Of a DNA stretch of 14,702 nt, positions 1 to 7,845 are shown piece by piece. Both the position numbers and the translations under genes were made by a program. Under the pieces are notes generated by a model. It saw only the letters and a list, made by a program, of their open reading frames with translations. It searched no databases and was not told where the DNA came from. Within the stretch, counting starts at the first letter, position 1. Each line of letters begins with the position of its first letter. The stretch is from Oscillospiraceae bacterium. Its GTDB lineage: Bacteria; Bacillota; Clostridia; Oscillospirales; Oscillospiraceae. The stretch lies in NCBI GenBank assembly GCA_031255955.1, contig JAIRRO010000160.1, positions 1 to 14,702 on the forward strand. Direction: 5' to 3'.

Positions 1-37
1 AGGATTGACACGCGCCTTCAAGCTCGTCCCAAGTCAT
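1..37 (-). CDS. 5' end of a truncated gene downstream of radA; possibly uracil-DNA glycosylase
   Basis: Only the first twelve codons lie in the window, reading MTWDELEGACQS from an ATG at 37, and the gene runs off the left edge. A strong ribosome binding site (AAGGGGGG, seven bases before the ATG) and a 34-base gap after the radA stop suggest it belongs to the same operon. The gap holds a small 5-bp hairpin (52-69) without a T-run. The opening M-[TR]-W-[DE]-E-L followed by a Cys resembles the start of family 4 uracil-DNA glycosylases, whose N-terminal cysteines bind an iron-sulfur cluster. That would fit beside a DNA repair gene, but twelve residues cannot settle it. The start is well supported; the function is a guess. 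Confidence 0.5.
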   Translation of the reverse strand, partial: MTWDELEGACQS

Positions 38-71
38 TTTTTCGCCCCCCTTGCGGTTTTATATCCGCAGA

Positions 72-1433
72 TTAAAATTTCAGCAGTCCCAGCGCTTCCG
101 TGATATTTTTAGCGTATACAAGCTCCAACCCGTCCGGTGCTTTAACGACGGCGCCGCGCGGCAGCACACAGCGCCGAAAGCCCAGCCGCGCAATCTCCGC
201 CACGCGCTGCTCCGTTTGCGATACGGCGCGCAGCTCACCCGTTAATCCGACCTCTCCGATCGCCGCCACATCGTCGCCAATCGGAATATCGCGGTATCCC
301 GAGGCTAAAGCCAGCACCGTGGCAAGGTCTGCGGCCGGTTCCTCAAGCTCCAGCCCCCCGATGACGTTGAGGTAAGTATCGCAAGCCCCGACGCGCAAGC
401 CTCCGCGTTTTTCAAGCACGGCAAGCAGCATCATCGCGCGGTTATAATCGATGCCGGTGGCGTTTCGGCGCGGCACACCCAACGAGCTGGGCGCGACGAG
501 CGCTTGAATCTCCGCCAATATCGGGCGCGAGCCTTCCATTACGCAGGTTACGCACGTCCCCGGCGTGTCGTGCGGGCGACCGGATAACAGCTGTTCAGAA
601 GGGTTTTTCACCTCGCGCAATCCCTCCCCGCGCATCTCAAACACACCGATTTCATTCGTCGAGCCGAAGCGGTTCTTTCGCGCGCGTAGAATACGGAAGC
701 TTGTCCGCGGCTCACCTTCAAAATTCAAGACGCAGTCCACCATATGCTCTAACACCATCGGTCCGGCTATTGCGCCTTCTTTATTCACGTGTCCGACGAG
801 AAAAACGGTTATCCCCGAGGATTTGGACAGCCGCAGCAGGCTCATCGCGCAGTCCTTAACCTGACCGACGCCGCCCGGCGCGGACGCGTTATCGGGATTG
901 TAGAGCGTTTGAATGGAGTCCGCAATCAAAATATCCGGCGCTGTTTCCTCCGCCGCGGCAATGATTTCATTGATGTCCGTTTCCGTCAGCAGATACATCC
1001 CGCCGCTTTTCACACCAAGGCGCTCCGCCCGCATTTTAAGCTGCCGCTCAGATTCCTCTCCCGACACATACAGCACGCGGCGGTTCTGCGATAAAAATTC
1101 GCATATTTGCAACAGCAGCGTGGATTTTCCGATTCCCGGAGAGCCGCCGACAAGAATCAACGAGCCGGGTACGGCGCCGCCGCCCAGCACGCGGTCAAGC
1201 TCTGACATACCCGTCGAAACGCGAGCCTCGTCACCGTATTCAATTTCCCGCAGGCTCCGCACGGCGGCGCGCGGCGCGGGACCCGCTCGACGTACCCCGC
1301 CGCGCGCGGCGCTTTTTGACTCCGCCGGAGCCTCCACTATCGTGTTCCATTCCTTACATGCGGGGCATTGCCCCTGCCACGAATGAAGCTCGTTACCGCA
1401 TTGCGTACAATAGAACACTTTTTTTGCCTTCAC
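72..1433 (-). CDS. radA: DNA repair protein RadA (Sms)
   Basis: RadA is a RecA-like DNA-dependent ATPase that processes branched recombination intermediates in the cytoplasm. The 453-residue product has the family's full length and domain order. An N-terminal zinc finger has Cys 9, 12, 23 and 26. A Walker A loop GGSPGIGKST lies at about 96-105, the RadA-specific KNRFG motif at 253-257, and a Lon-protease-like C-terminal domain runs from about 350 to the end. The start codon is GTG, preceded by GGAGGT six bases upstream, and it overlaps the stop of the amidase gene by four bases (GTGA), so the two are probably translationally coupled. It is the third complete gene of a minus-strand operon. Identification is firm. 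Confidence 0.97.
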   Translation of the reverse strand: MKAKKVFYCTQCGNELHSWQGQCPACKEWNTIVEAPAESKSAARGGVRRAGPAPRAAVRSLREIEYGDEARVSTGMSELDRVLGGGAVPGSLILVGGSPGIGKSTLLLQICEFLSQNRRVLYVSGEESERQLKMRAERLGVKSGGMYLLTETDINEIIAAAEETAPDILIADSIQTLYNPDNASAPGGVGQVKDCAMSLLRLSKSSGITVFLVGHVNKEGAIAGPMVLEHMVDCVLNFEGEPRTSFRILRARKNRFGSTNEIGVFEMRGEGLREVKNPSEQLLSGRPHDTPGTCVTCVMEGSRPILAEIQALVAPSSLGVPRRNATGIDYNRAMMLLAVLEKRGGLRVGACDTYLNVIGGLELEEPAADLATVLALASGYRDIPIGDDVAAIGEVGLTGELRAVSQTEQRVAEIARLGFRRCVLPRGAVVKAPDGLELVYAKNITEALGLLKF

Positions 1434-2173
1434 GCCGACACCTCCAAGCCGTAAATCCCCGAAAGCTCGTCGCGGTTTTGCAAATACCCCGCGGTTATAA
1501 CGGTCGCGAGCTTTAATTTATATTCGTCCGTGCGCAGCAGCGCTTCCTCCTTTGGATTGGAAAGAAACGCGCACTCCACCAAAACGGCGGGGCAGGAAAT
1601 ATTGTTCATCAGATAAATCGTGTCTTGAATCAGCGCCGCCGAGCGTCGATTTTCGGGGTCAAGCGACGATACAAACAGCTCTTGCAGTCCAAGCGCCAGC
1701 TCCCGGCTGCCCTCCGTCGGCGCGTACAGCGCCTCGGCGCCGAATGGGGATTCGTCCGCGAATATATTCTGATGTATGCTGAGAAACACGGCGTTCGGCG
1801 TATTGTTGATTATTTTAAGGCGCGCCCTTTGATCCTCCGTTTTACGCTCGCGCGTTGTCTCGGCGCTGTCCGAATAATCAATGTCCTCGCGCTCGCGCGT
1901 CATAACGGTCGTGACGCCGAAAAACGCCGCAAGCAGCTCTATCCGCCGCGCAACGTCAAGATTGACAACGCTTTCGACCAATCCGGAGGGCGATACGGCG
2001 CCGCCGTCCTCCCCGCCGTGCCCGGCGTCGATTATCAATGTCAGCGACGAGCCGTCCGGCTTAATGACGCCGCGCCGCGCCCCGTCCCCGCGTTTGGTCG
2101 TGAGGAATACGACGAGAACCACGGCGGCGATGAGTACGGCGGCGGATATGAATAACAGAGCCTTTTTTCTCAC
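1430..2173 (-). CDS. cwlD: CwlD-like N-acetylmuramoyl-L-alanine amidase, membrane-anchored
   Basis: This is a zinc amidase of the Amidase_3 family, which cleaves the bond between N-acetylmuramic acid and the peptide stem. The reading frame extends to a TTG at 2188, but GGAGGGG lies inside that extension, six bases before a GTG at 2173, so I take GTG as the start (247 residues). A basic N-terminus and a hydrophobic segment at about residues 5-25 form a signal anchor. The catalytic domain follows directly, with zinc ligands His52 (in DAGHGGEDGG), Glu67 and His134 (SIHQN) and catalytic Glu200 (VECAFLSN). One membrane anchor, no cell-wall binding repeats and a size near CwlD suggest the sporulation amidase that helps form muramic-delta-lactam in spore cortex. 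Another Amidase_3 role remains possible. It begins 21 bases after the acyltransferase-like gene and overlaps radA by four. Confidence 0.88.
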   Translation of the reverse strand: MRKKALLFISAAVLIAAVVLVVFLTTKRGDGARRGVIKPDGSSLTLIIDAGHGGEDGGAVSPSGLVESVVNLDVARRIELLAAFFGVTTVMTREREDIDYSDSAETTRERKTEDQRARLKIINNTPNAVFLSIHQNIFADESPFGAEALYAPTEGSRELALGLQELFVSSLDPENRRSAALIQDTIYLMNNISCPAVLVECAFLSNPKEEALLRTDEYKLKLATVITAGYLQNRDELSGIYGLEVSA

Positions 2174-2194
2174 GCGGCACCCCTCCAATTTGAT

Positions 2195-3079
2195 TTAATC
2201 AATGTCGGACACAACCTCTTCCGGCGGGTTATCCAGCATCTCCGGCGTTCGCAATATCGCGCGAAAATAGCGGTATACCTGCGAAAAATAAAAGCCGTCG
2301 GCGGTTCTTTCGTCGGACACCAATGTGTAGTCCAGATATTTGCGTTCTATCACGCTGCCGTCCTTTTGCAGCTCCGGCTCGCGCCGCTTGGCTCCCAGCG
2401 ATATAAACAGCGGCAGATTGCCGAAATTGTACAGATGATGAAAAATCGGCGGCAGCCCGATTGAACCAAGGTCTGTGATTATGACCGACCCGTGGAACGG
2501 ACTGGCTTCAAGCAGAGCGCGCGGCAGCTTCCCGAAATAATCCAGCAGATTCATCATAAATACAGCGAATTTCAGCAGCAGTCTCGGCAGCCGAACAAGC
2601 TTTTCCGCCGCGGCGTCCGTGTTTGTGGATGCGCCCATCTTCACTTTTTCGATTTCGGCATTTATCTTTGTAAAAACGTCGTTTATCGTGTCCGTAAGCT
2701 CCAGCTTCACTTTTATCGACGTGGCGGCGGCTTCGATTTTCAGATCTGATCTCACGGTCATAACAAGCTCAACGCCGTGTCGCGCATACACCCGCTGCCC
2801 CGATACAAATCGATTTACCCGTGGATACCGCGCCGCCATTCGCACATACGCCGCCGCGACAAGGTGCAGCATACCCAGCCCCGTCATACCGTCCGCGCGC
2901 TTTTTTCGCAGATAGCGGTCAATTTCCGTGACCTCTATTTTATCGAAAAAATAGTTGCAGGCGTCGTTTCTCTTGACCATAACATACGACGGCACAAGGC
3001 TGTATGGGTCAAGCGTGCGTATCCAACGTCCGTCGCGGCGGTCGCCCCGGCGTCTTTTTACTTTTGTTTTTTCAGGCAT
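2195..3079 (-). CDS. Stand-alone E2/CAT-fold acyltransferase-like protein, catalytic His replaced
   Basis: The 294-residue product resembles the catalytic domain of 2-oxoacid dehydrogenase E2 acyltransferases and chloramphenicol acetyltransferase. It has no lipoyl or E1/E3-binding domain and a basic N-terminus (residues 4-18). Family traits include the segment with SVIITDLGSIG (198-208) and the C-terminal active-site region DERTADGF (256-263). In E2 and CAT this reads D/H-H-R/A-x-x-D-G with a catalytic His; here Glu257 takes that place while Asp261 and Gly262 remain. The standard acyl-transfer mechanism is therefore doubtful. The frame is open to an ATG at 3118, but that ATG lies inside a Shine-Dalgarno-like repeat, whereas the ATG at 3079 has AAAGGATGG nine bases upstream, so I chose 3079. 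It is first in the operon with cwlD and radA. Its true role is unknown. Confidence 0.75.
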   Translation of the reverse strand: MPEKTKVKRRRGDRRDGRWIRTLDPYSLVPSYVMVKRNDACNYFFDKIEVTEIDRYLRKKRADGMTGLGMLHLVAAAYVRMAARYPRVNRFVSGQRVYARHGVELVMTVRSDLKIEAAATSIKVKLELTDTINDVFTKINAEIEKVKMGASTNTDAAAEKLVRLPRLLLKFAVFMMNLLDYFGKLPRALLEASPFHGSVIITDLGSIGLPPIFHHLYNFGNLPLFISLGAKRREPELQKDGSVIERKYLDYTLVSDERTADGFYFSQVYRYFRAILRTPEMLDNPPEEVVSDID

Positions 3080-3084
3080 ATTTA

Positions 3085-3123
3085 GATTCCATCCTTTCTT
3101 GCCGTCCTTTCTTGCCATCCTTT
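3085..3123 (-). repeat. Three tandem 13-bp Shine-Dalgarno-like units
   Basis: On the minus strand three consecutive 13-base units read AAAGGATGGCAAG, AAAGGACGGCAAG and AAAGGATGGAATC. Each carries an AAAGGA core able to act as a ribosome binding site. The last unit has the right spacing for the ATG at 3079. The two distal units lie just before, or inside, the longer reading frame starting at 3118. Confidence 0.8.
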
Positions 3124-3141
3124 GCTACCATTCCCGGCTAT

Positions 3142-3170
3142 ACTTTACCATACTATGCCCCCGCGGGCAA
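3142..3170 (-). promoter_or_regulatory. Possible promoter of the acyltransferase-cwlD-radA operon
   Basis: On the minus strand TTGCCC (3165-3170) and TAAAGT (3142-3147) are separated by 17 bases, each matching four of six consensus positions. It is correctly placed in the divergent intergenic region but weak. An overlapping TAGTAT at 3150-3155 is an alternative -10 without a good -35. Confidence 0.3.
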
Positions 3171-3187
3171 GCAATTTTGTAAATCTG

Positions 3188-3216
3188 ATGACTTCTCCGC
3201 CCTGCTGTGGTATAAT
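3188..3216 (+). promoter_or_regulatory. Promoter of the nucleotidyltransferase gene
   Basis: ATGACT (3188-3193), a 17-base spacer and a perfect TATAAT (3211-3216) preceded by TG one base upstream (TGGTATAAT) form an extended -10 promoter. Transcription should begin near 3223, leaving a leader of about 60 bases before the ATG at 3283. Confidence 0.7.
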
Positions 3217-3282
3217 AGCCGCAGAAAAACTGGGCACAGACTCAATCGGGAGTTGAAAATCGGAATGGAGAAATGTGGGGGT

Positions 3283-3891
3283 ATGACCCATAACAATTAC
3301 TCCGCGGTTATTCTTGCGGCGGGGTATTCCTCGCGCATGGGGACGTTAAAGCCGCTGCTGCCCGTTATGGGCGTCCCGGCGATTCGGCGCGTTGTCGAAA
3401 TTGTAAAAAAAGTGGGCGCGTCGCCTATTGTGGTTACGGGTCATCGCGCGGGCGAAATCGTAAGTGCGCTTGACGGCTCCGGCGCTGTCATTGCGGAAAA
3501 CGCGGGATACGACCGCGGTATGCTATCCTCCGTGCAAACCGGTGTGTCGGCGCTGCCGGACGCGACGCGGGCGTTTTTCCTGCTGCCCGGCGATTGCTGC
3601 GCCGTGCGCCCCGAAACGCTTGTCGCCTTGATGCAAGCCTTTGAAAGCGGCGACGAAACCGCCATTTTTCCCACATTCGACGCGCGGCGCGGGCATCCGC
3701 CGATAATCCCGCGCGCGCTTGCCGCGCCGCTATTGGAATACAGCGGAGAGGGCGGCGCGAAGAGCTGCCTTTCACGCTATCCCGGCGCAGATTTGCCCGT
3801 TGCCGACCCCGGCGTGCTGCTTGATATGGATACGCCGCAGGACTACGCGGCGCTGCTTGAATATCTAGGCGGGAACCCTCTTGGTGAATAA
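3283..3891 (+). CDS. MobA/MocA-like NTP transferase (molybdenum cofactor cytidylyltransferase family)
   Basis: The 202-residue protein is a Rossmann-type nucleotidyltransferase of the MobA-like NTP transferase family, which in its MocA members transfers CMP or another nucleotide to molybdopterin. The nucleotide-binding loop LAAGYSSRMG (11-20) is followed by the K-P-L-L-P segment. The metal-binding Asp lies in LLPGDC (Asp104), a GHPP motif is at 137-140, and the C-terminal L-D-M-D-T-P-Q-D-Y (180-188) is typical of MocA-like proteins. I chose the ATG at 3283 because the LAAG strand then begins at the usual distance; an in-frame ATG at 3265 would add six residues, and the open frame back to 3004 overlaps the promoter. 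No molybdopterin enzyme or cofactor gene is nearby, so the acceptor is unknown. Confidence 0.85.
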   Translation: MTHNNYSAVILAAGYSSRMGTLKPLLPVMGVPAIRRVVEIVKKVGASPIVVTGHRAGEIVSALDGSGAVIAENAGYDRGMLSSVQTGVSALPDATRAFFLLPGDCCAVRPETLVALMQAFESGDETAIFPTFDARRGHPPIIPRALAAPLLEYSGEGGAKSCLSRYPGADLPVADPGVLLDMDTPQDYAALLEYLGGNPLGE

Positions 3892-3939
3892 GTACAAGAA
3901 TGCCCGTTACATCGGCTGAAAGCATATTCAGTATTTCAA

Positions 3940-3968
3940 TTGTAATTTTCGCCGCGGCGTGATAGAAT
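3940..3968 (+). promoter_or_regulatory. Promoter of the MATE transporter gene
   Basis: TTGTAA (3940-3945), a spacer of exactly 17 bases and TAGAAT (3963-3968) match sigma-A type promoters. The start codon at 4007 follows with AGAGGT (3992-3997) nine bases upstream. I see no clear terminator between the nucleotidyltransferase stop and this promoter, so some read-through is possible. Confidence 0.6.
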
Positions 3969-4006
3969 CATTCAGATGACTTGAAAGGTTTAGAGGTAGA
4001 TATTTA

Positions 4007-5596
4007 ATGCTCAAGAAAATAAAATCCATTTTCGGCGCTCAGGATATGACGGTGGGCAGACCGATACGGTCGATTCTCCTGTTTATAGTGCCGCTACTGC
4101 TCGGAAATGTGCTGCAACTGACATATAACACGGTTGACAGCATCGTGGTGGGGCAATTCTCCGGTCCGAACGGACTGTCCGCAATCGGCGTTTCGATGCC
4201 GATTCAATTTATGTTTGCCGTGTTCTTTATGACGGTAGGCACGGGCGTCAGCGTGATGGTGTCGCAATATTTCGGCGCTAAGGACAAAGAAAACCTCTCG
4301 AAAACGGTGGGCAATTCCCTGCTGCTTATTCTAATAGCTACGGTGCTGGCTACTATTTTGGGACTTTCGTTGTCAGATTGGATTCTGCGCATCACCTCTT
4401 GCCCGCCGGAGGTGTTTGAGAACGCCAAGGCATATTTGATGATTATGTTCCTCGGATTTGTCGGGATGGGTTTTTACAATATTCTCGGCGGTATCCTGCG
4501 CGGCTTCGGGGACGCGACGTTTCCGCTGCTTGTGCTGTTCGGAACAACGATACTTAATATCTTCCTTGATATCTGGATGGTGGCAACGCCCGATCAGCTT
4601 TCGTTCGGCTTGGGCTGGGGCGTAGCCGGCGCGGCGTGGGCGACGATTATCGCGCAAACACTTTCCGCTGTAATTTGCCTTGCCCGCCTGCTTCGTATGA
4701 AGCACATCGCGGAGGTAAACCGCAGCACGATGAAGCTTGACAAGCAAATCGTAAAAACAATTGTCCGCATCGGAATCCCGAGCGGACTTCAACAGATGAT
4801 TATGTCCATGAGCTTTGTGTTCGTGCAGAGCATAATAAATTCGATTCTTATACCATTCGGCACGGGCGCGGCGGGAGAGGTTTTGTTCAACGGCGCAATT
4901 TTCGTGGCGGTGAACACCGCCGTGATGCGCATTGACGGCTTCGCGATGATGCCGGCGCAGACCTTTAATCAGGCGGCGTCCACGTTCACGGGACAAAACA
5001 TCGGTGCGGGAAAGCTTGACCGCGTATCCAAGGGCGTGAAAATTTGCCTCACGATGGCGCTATCCATCACGCTTATCGTGTTTGTGGTCATCTGGTTCTT
5101 CGGGCGCGACCTTATGATGATGTTCATCAACGAAACAGAGGCGTCCATTCTCGACGAGGCGCAGCTCAACGGCTTTGCGTCCTCCATTGATTTTATCCGC
5201 ACGATGGGCTTTGAAACGATAGAGACCTATATAACCGCCCGCATTGATAAAATCGTTGAGGTCGGTTATCAGATGCAGCGCATAATGGTGTTCGGTTATT
5301 TCCTGATGGCTATCGCGAACACGATAGGCGGGGTTATGCGCGGGGCGGGCGATACTCTGGCGCAGCTGTGGATTATGATTGCCACGAACATCGTCGTCAG
5401 AATACCGCTCACCGTGATTATGGTGAACCTCAGCAAGTCGGCGGAATATCCGAACGGCGCGCCGAGTTCAATCTTCCTTTCGATGATTATCGCCTTCGGC
5501 TTAAACGTGCTGACCACCTGCATATATTTCAGCACCGGCAGATGGAAAACAAAAGCCGTTGTTAGGCGCGCACCGCCCACCCCCGCCGAGGGTTAG
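4007..5596 (+). CDS. MATE family multidrug/cation antiporter with enlarged loops
   Basis: This 529-residue integral membrane protein belongs to the MATE family of Na+- or H+-driven exporters. The two six-helix halves can both be seen. Each carries the family glycine-arginine motif, ILRGFGDA at about 163-170 and VMRGAGDT at 443-450, and the second half has the TGQNIGAGK segment (328-336). The N-terminus (GRPIRSILLFIVPLLLG) is typical. The protein is longer than the usual 450 or so residues. Extra hydrophilic sequence lies at about 374-425, between predicted helices 10 and 11, and a smaller expansion lies at about 280-308. A basic, proline-containing tail ends the protein. The substrate cannot be predicted. 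It has its own promoter and is convergent with cysK. Confidence 0.92.
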   Translation: MLKKIKSIFGAQDMTVGRPIRSILLFIVPLLLGNVLQLTYNTVDSIVVGQFSGPNGLSAIGVSMPIQFMFAVFFMTVGTGVSVMVSQYFGAKDKENLSKTVGNSLLLILIATVLATILGLSLSDWILRITSCPPEVFENAKAYLMIMFLGFVGMGFYNILGGILRGFGDATFPLLVLFGTTILNIFLDIWMVATPDQLSFGLGWGVAGAAWATIIAQTLSAVICLARLLRMKHIAEVNRSTMKLDKQIVKTIVRIGIPSGLQQMIMSMSFVFVQSIINSILIPFGTGAAGEVLFNGAIFVAVNTAVMRIDGFAMMPAQTFNQAASTFTGQNIGAGKLDRVSKGVKICLTMALSITLIVFVVIWFFGRDLMMMFINETEASILDEAQLNGFASSIDFIRTMGFETIETYITARIDKIVEVGYQMQRIMVFGYFLMAIANTIGGVMRGAGDTLAQLWIMIATNIVVRIPLTVIMVNLSKSAEYPNGAPSSIFLSMIIAFGLNVLTTCIYFSTGRWKTKAVVRRAPPTPAEG

Positions 5597-5637
5597 AGCT
5601 TAATCTGATTTGGGATTGCTCACAGTCCCGCCCGCGG

Positions 5638-6567
5638 CTATTCCGCAAACATTGGCGTGGATAGATAGCGCTCGCCTGTGTCCGGCAGAATCGCGACGAT
5701 GATTTTTCCCGCGTTCGCCGCGCGCGCTGCCAGCTGCGCCGCCGCGTATACAGCCGCGCCGGAGGAAATCCCCACAAGCAGCCCCTCTGAGCGCGCAAGT
5801 GCGCGTCCCGTTTCAAAGGCTTCCTCATTCGTCACCGTGATAATTTCATCATAAATCGAGGTGTTCAGCACGTCGGGTACAAAGCCCGCGCCGATGCCTT
5901 GAATTTTGTGCGCGCCCGCTGTGCCAATGGACAGCACCGGCGAGGAGGACGGCTCCACAGCCACAACCTTGATTCTCGGGTTTTGCGCCTTTAAGTATTC
6001 GCCCGCGCCGGTGATGGTTCCGCCTGTGCCGACGCCGCCGACAAGAATATCAACTTTTCCGTCCGTGTCGCTCCATATCTCGGGTCCCGTGGTCGCCCTG
6101 TGAACCGCGGGATTCGCGGGGTTGGTGAACTGCGACGGGATAAATCCGCCCGGGATTTCCTCCGCCAGCTCATGCGCCTTGTCGATAGCGCCCTTCATAC
6201 CCTTAGCCCCGTCTGTCAAAACAAGCTCCGCGCCATATGCCTTTAACAGACTGCGGCGCTCCACGCTCATCGTTTCCGGCATCGTCAGTATGACGCGATA
6301 CCCGCGCGAGGCAGCCACGGCGGCAAGCCCGATACCTGTGTTGCCGCTTGTCGGCTCAATTATCACCGACCCGGCTTTCAGCTTTCCCTTTTCCTCTGCG
6401 TCCTCAATCATTGCCTTCGCGATGCGATCCTTCACCGAGCCTGCGGGATTAAAATACTCCAGCTTGCCGAAAAGCCTTGCGCCCAGCCCGAGCTTTTTAG
6501 AGTGGTTCGTCAGCTCCAGCAGCGGCGTCCCGCCGATAAGCTCTGTCAGTTTTGTGTAGGTTTTCAT
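5638..6567 (-). CDS. cysK: Cysteine synthase A (O-acetylserine sulfhydrylase)
   Basis: CysK is a pyridoxal-phosphate enzyme that forms L-cysteine from O-acetylserine and sulfide in the cytoplasm. The 309-residue product has the usual length. The PLP lysine is Lys46 in NPAGSVKDR. The substrate loop PTSGNTG is at 72-78, the phosphate-binding GTGGT lies near the middle, and the C-terminal PDTGERYLST closes the active site. The ATG at 6567 is preceded by GGGAG at an eight-base spacing. It stands alone as a transcription unit, convergent with the MATE gene with 41 bases between stops. That gap has a short imperfect hairpin (about 5615-5631) but no T-run, so no terminator is claimed. The related cystathionine beta-synthase is excluded by size and motifs. 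Confidence 0.96.
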   Translation of the reverse strand: MKTYTKLTELIGGTPLLELTNHSKKLGLGARLFGKLEYFNPAGSVKDRIAKAMIEDAEEKGKLKAGSVIIEPTSGNTGIGLAAVAASRGYRVILTMPETMSVERRSLLKAYGAELVLTDGAKGMKGAIDKAHELAEEIPGGFIPSQFTNPANPAVHRATTGPEIWSDTDGKVDILVGGVGTGGTITGAGEYLKAQNPRIKVVAVEPSSSPVLSIGTAGAHKIQGIGAGFVPDVLNTSIYDEIITVTNEEAFETGRALARSEGLLVGISSGAAVYAAAQLAARAANAGKIIVAILPDTGERYLSTPMFAE

Positions 6568-6634
6568 GTTGATTACTCCCTTGTTTATTATAATTTTTTG
6601 TTGGCGGCGGCTCCCGCCTGCCTTTCATATACAT

Positions 6635-6663
6635 ATATTATCATATGTTTTATAAGTTTTCAA
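6635..6663 (-). promoter_or_regulatory. Promoter of cysK
   Basis: On the minus strand TTGAAA (6658-6663), 17 bases and TAATAT (6635-6640), preceded by TG to give an extended -10, form a strong sigma-A type promoter. Transcription should start near 6628, giving a leader of about 60 bases. The leader contains a short GC hairpin and a second TATAAT (6587-6592) that lies too close to the ribosome binding site to be the main promoter. No T-box or S-box structure is apparent. Confidence 0.7.
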
Positions 6664-6698
6664 GAGAAAATCGAAAAATTCACAAATTGTTCATAAAC

Positions 6699-6741
6699 AA
6701 ATCCCGCGACGGATCGTTTTGGACGTATCCGCCGCGGGATT
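6699..6741 (-). terminator. Terminator of the second UroD-fold gene
   Basis: On the minus strand the arms AATCCCGCGGCGGAT and ATCCGTCGCGGGATT pair over 15 positions with one G-U pair, and an inner CGT/ACG pair closes the loop. The hairpin is followed by TTTGTTTATG. It lies 23 bases after the stop codon at 6765 and separates this gene from cysK. Confidence 0.85.
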
Positions 6742-6764
6742 GTTATTGCGTGGCTGTGTTTATT

Positions 6765-7808
6765 TTATTTCTGCTTGGCGACCCACTCCGCGCCGTACTT
6801 GTTCATCTCATCAACGACGATGATCTCGTTTTTCTCGTACAGGCAGTTGATGCTGCCGATGCAGGGCAGGAAGTGACCGCCGGGCGCGTAGGCATCGATA
6901 GCGCGGCGTACCTCTGCGCGGATTTCCTCCTCTGTCGCCTCGGGGTTGTCGATTATCGCGGATTCCAGACCACCCATAAGCAGCAGATTCAAGCCCTTTT
7001 CGTTAAGCTGCTTTTGAATCTTGATGATGTCGTTCGTCGGAAGGGCACCCTCCCACATATCAACATCGGCTTCCGCCAGCTCCCACGCAAATGGCTCGAT
7101 ATAGCAGTCGCAGTGATGCTGCGTGAGCTTGCCGCGGCTTTTGGCGTAGGCATACAGCTTCTTATAACGCGGCTTTAGCATATCGCGGAATATCTGCGGT
7201 GAGAAGAACAGCTTTTCCTTCGCGCCAAGGTCGTCATGGCTGTGCAGAACGTCAAAATCGAGGTTGTCGCACAGCAGCTTTAAGCACTCAAGCTTCCAGT
7301 CGAGATACGCGTCGAAGAACTCCTCGCACTCGTCGGGATAGAGCATTAAATCCTCCATAACGAACTCGAACGCGCGCAGACTGTGCAGACGCTCAAACAG
7401 CCCGCGGAACATCGGAACCATAACAAGCTCGCCGCGGTCGTGCGCCGCCTTGCACTGCGCCTGAGCGGGACCCCAATCAAGATCCTTCGGGATTTCCGGG
7501 AACTTGACATAGTCGCGCCAATGCTCCATATCCTGTATTACCTGATTGCTTGCATCGGTAAGCGGGATGATGCCGGGATCCTCCCCCACGATGTAGCGGT
7601 GTGTTACGCCCCAAAGGTCCTTATATTTCTCACCGGAAAATTGCAGTATGTCCCAATTGGTGATAGGGTCAATTACCGCGTGGAAAAGCACCTCCGGACC
7701 GGCGGGACCGAACACAACCTCTTGCGGGAAAGCGTCGAATGCGTGCCCCATAAACTTGGGGGGTTGGTCATTGCGAAGCGCGGACATAAACAGTTCTTTC
7801 TTTGTCAT
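6765..7808 (-). CDS. UroD-fold protein of the corrinoid methyltransferase type (copy 1)
   Basis: The 347-residue protein has the uroporphyrinogen decarboxylase (URO-D) fold used by HemE and by the methyltransferases MtaA, MtbA and CmuA. The N-terminal substrate arginine motif of HemE (RQAGR) is absent. Instead there is an H-x-C zinc-type motif at HHCD (His231, Cys233) and a candidate third ligand, Cys316, in HFLPCIGS near the C-terminus, as in methylcobalamin:thiol methyltransferases. HSHDDLG (189-195) matches the acidic loop of the family. The start has a near-perfect AGGAGGT seven bases upstream. Although it follows the thioesterase gene in the same direction, it has its own promoter and terminator. 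I infer methyl or other C1 transfer; the donor and acceptor are unknown, and no corrinoid protein gene is visible nearby. Confidence 0.82.
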   Translation of the reverse strand: MTKKELFMSALRNDQPPKFMGHAFDAFPQEVVFGPAGPEVLFHAVIDPITNWDILQFSGEKYKDLWGVTHRYIVGEDPGIIPLTDASNQVIQDMEHWRDYVKFPEIPKDLDWGPAQAQCKAAHDRGELVMVPMFRGLFERLHSLRAFEFVMEDLMLYPDECEEFFDAYLDWKLECLKLLCDNLDFDVLHSHDDLGAKEKLFFSPQIFRDMLKPRYKKLYAYAKSRGKLTQHHCDCYIEPFAWELAEADVDMWEGALPTNDIIKIQKQLNEKGLNLLLMGGLESAIIDNPEATEEEIRAEVRRAIDAYAPGGHFLPCIGSINCLYEKNEIIVVDEMNKYGAEWVAKQK

Positions 7809-7845
7809 TGTGAAACCTCCTGCTGATATATTTTAATGTACTGTT

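Noticed and set aside
2174..2188. TTG start for the amidase
   Set aside because: The GGAGGGG that would serve the GTG at 2173 lies within these codons, and the shorter protein has a normal signal anchor.
3004..3282. N-terminal extension of the nucleotidyltransferase open frame
   Set aside because: It crosses the gene's own promoter and the divergent gene's start region; the LAAG nucleotide-binding strand begins correctly from the ATG at 3283.
4373..4996. 207-codon minus-strand frame inside the MATE gene
   Set aside because: It is antisense to a clear membrane protein and shows no domain, ribosome binding site or promoter of its own.
5597..5637. Bidirectional terminator between the MATE gene and cysK
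   Set aside because: The hairpin is short and imperfect and has no T-run on either strand.
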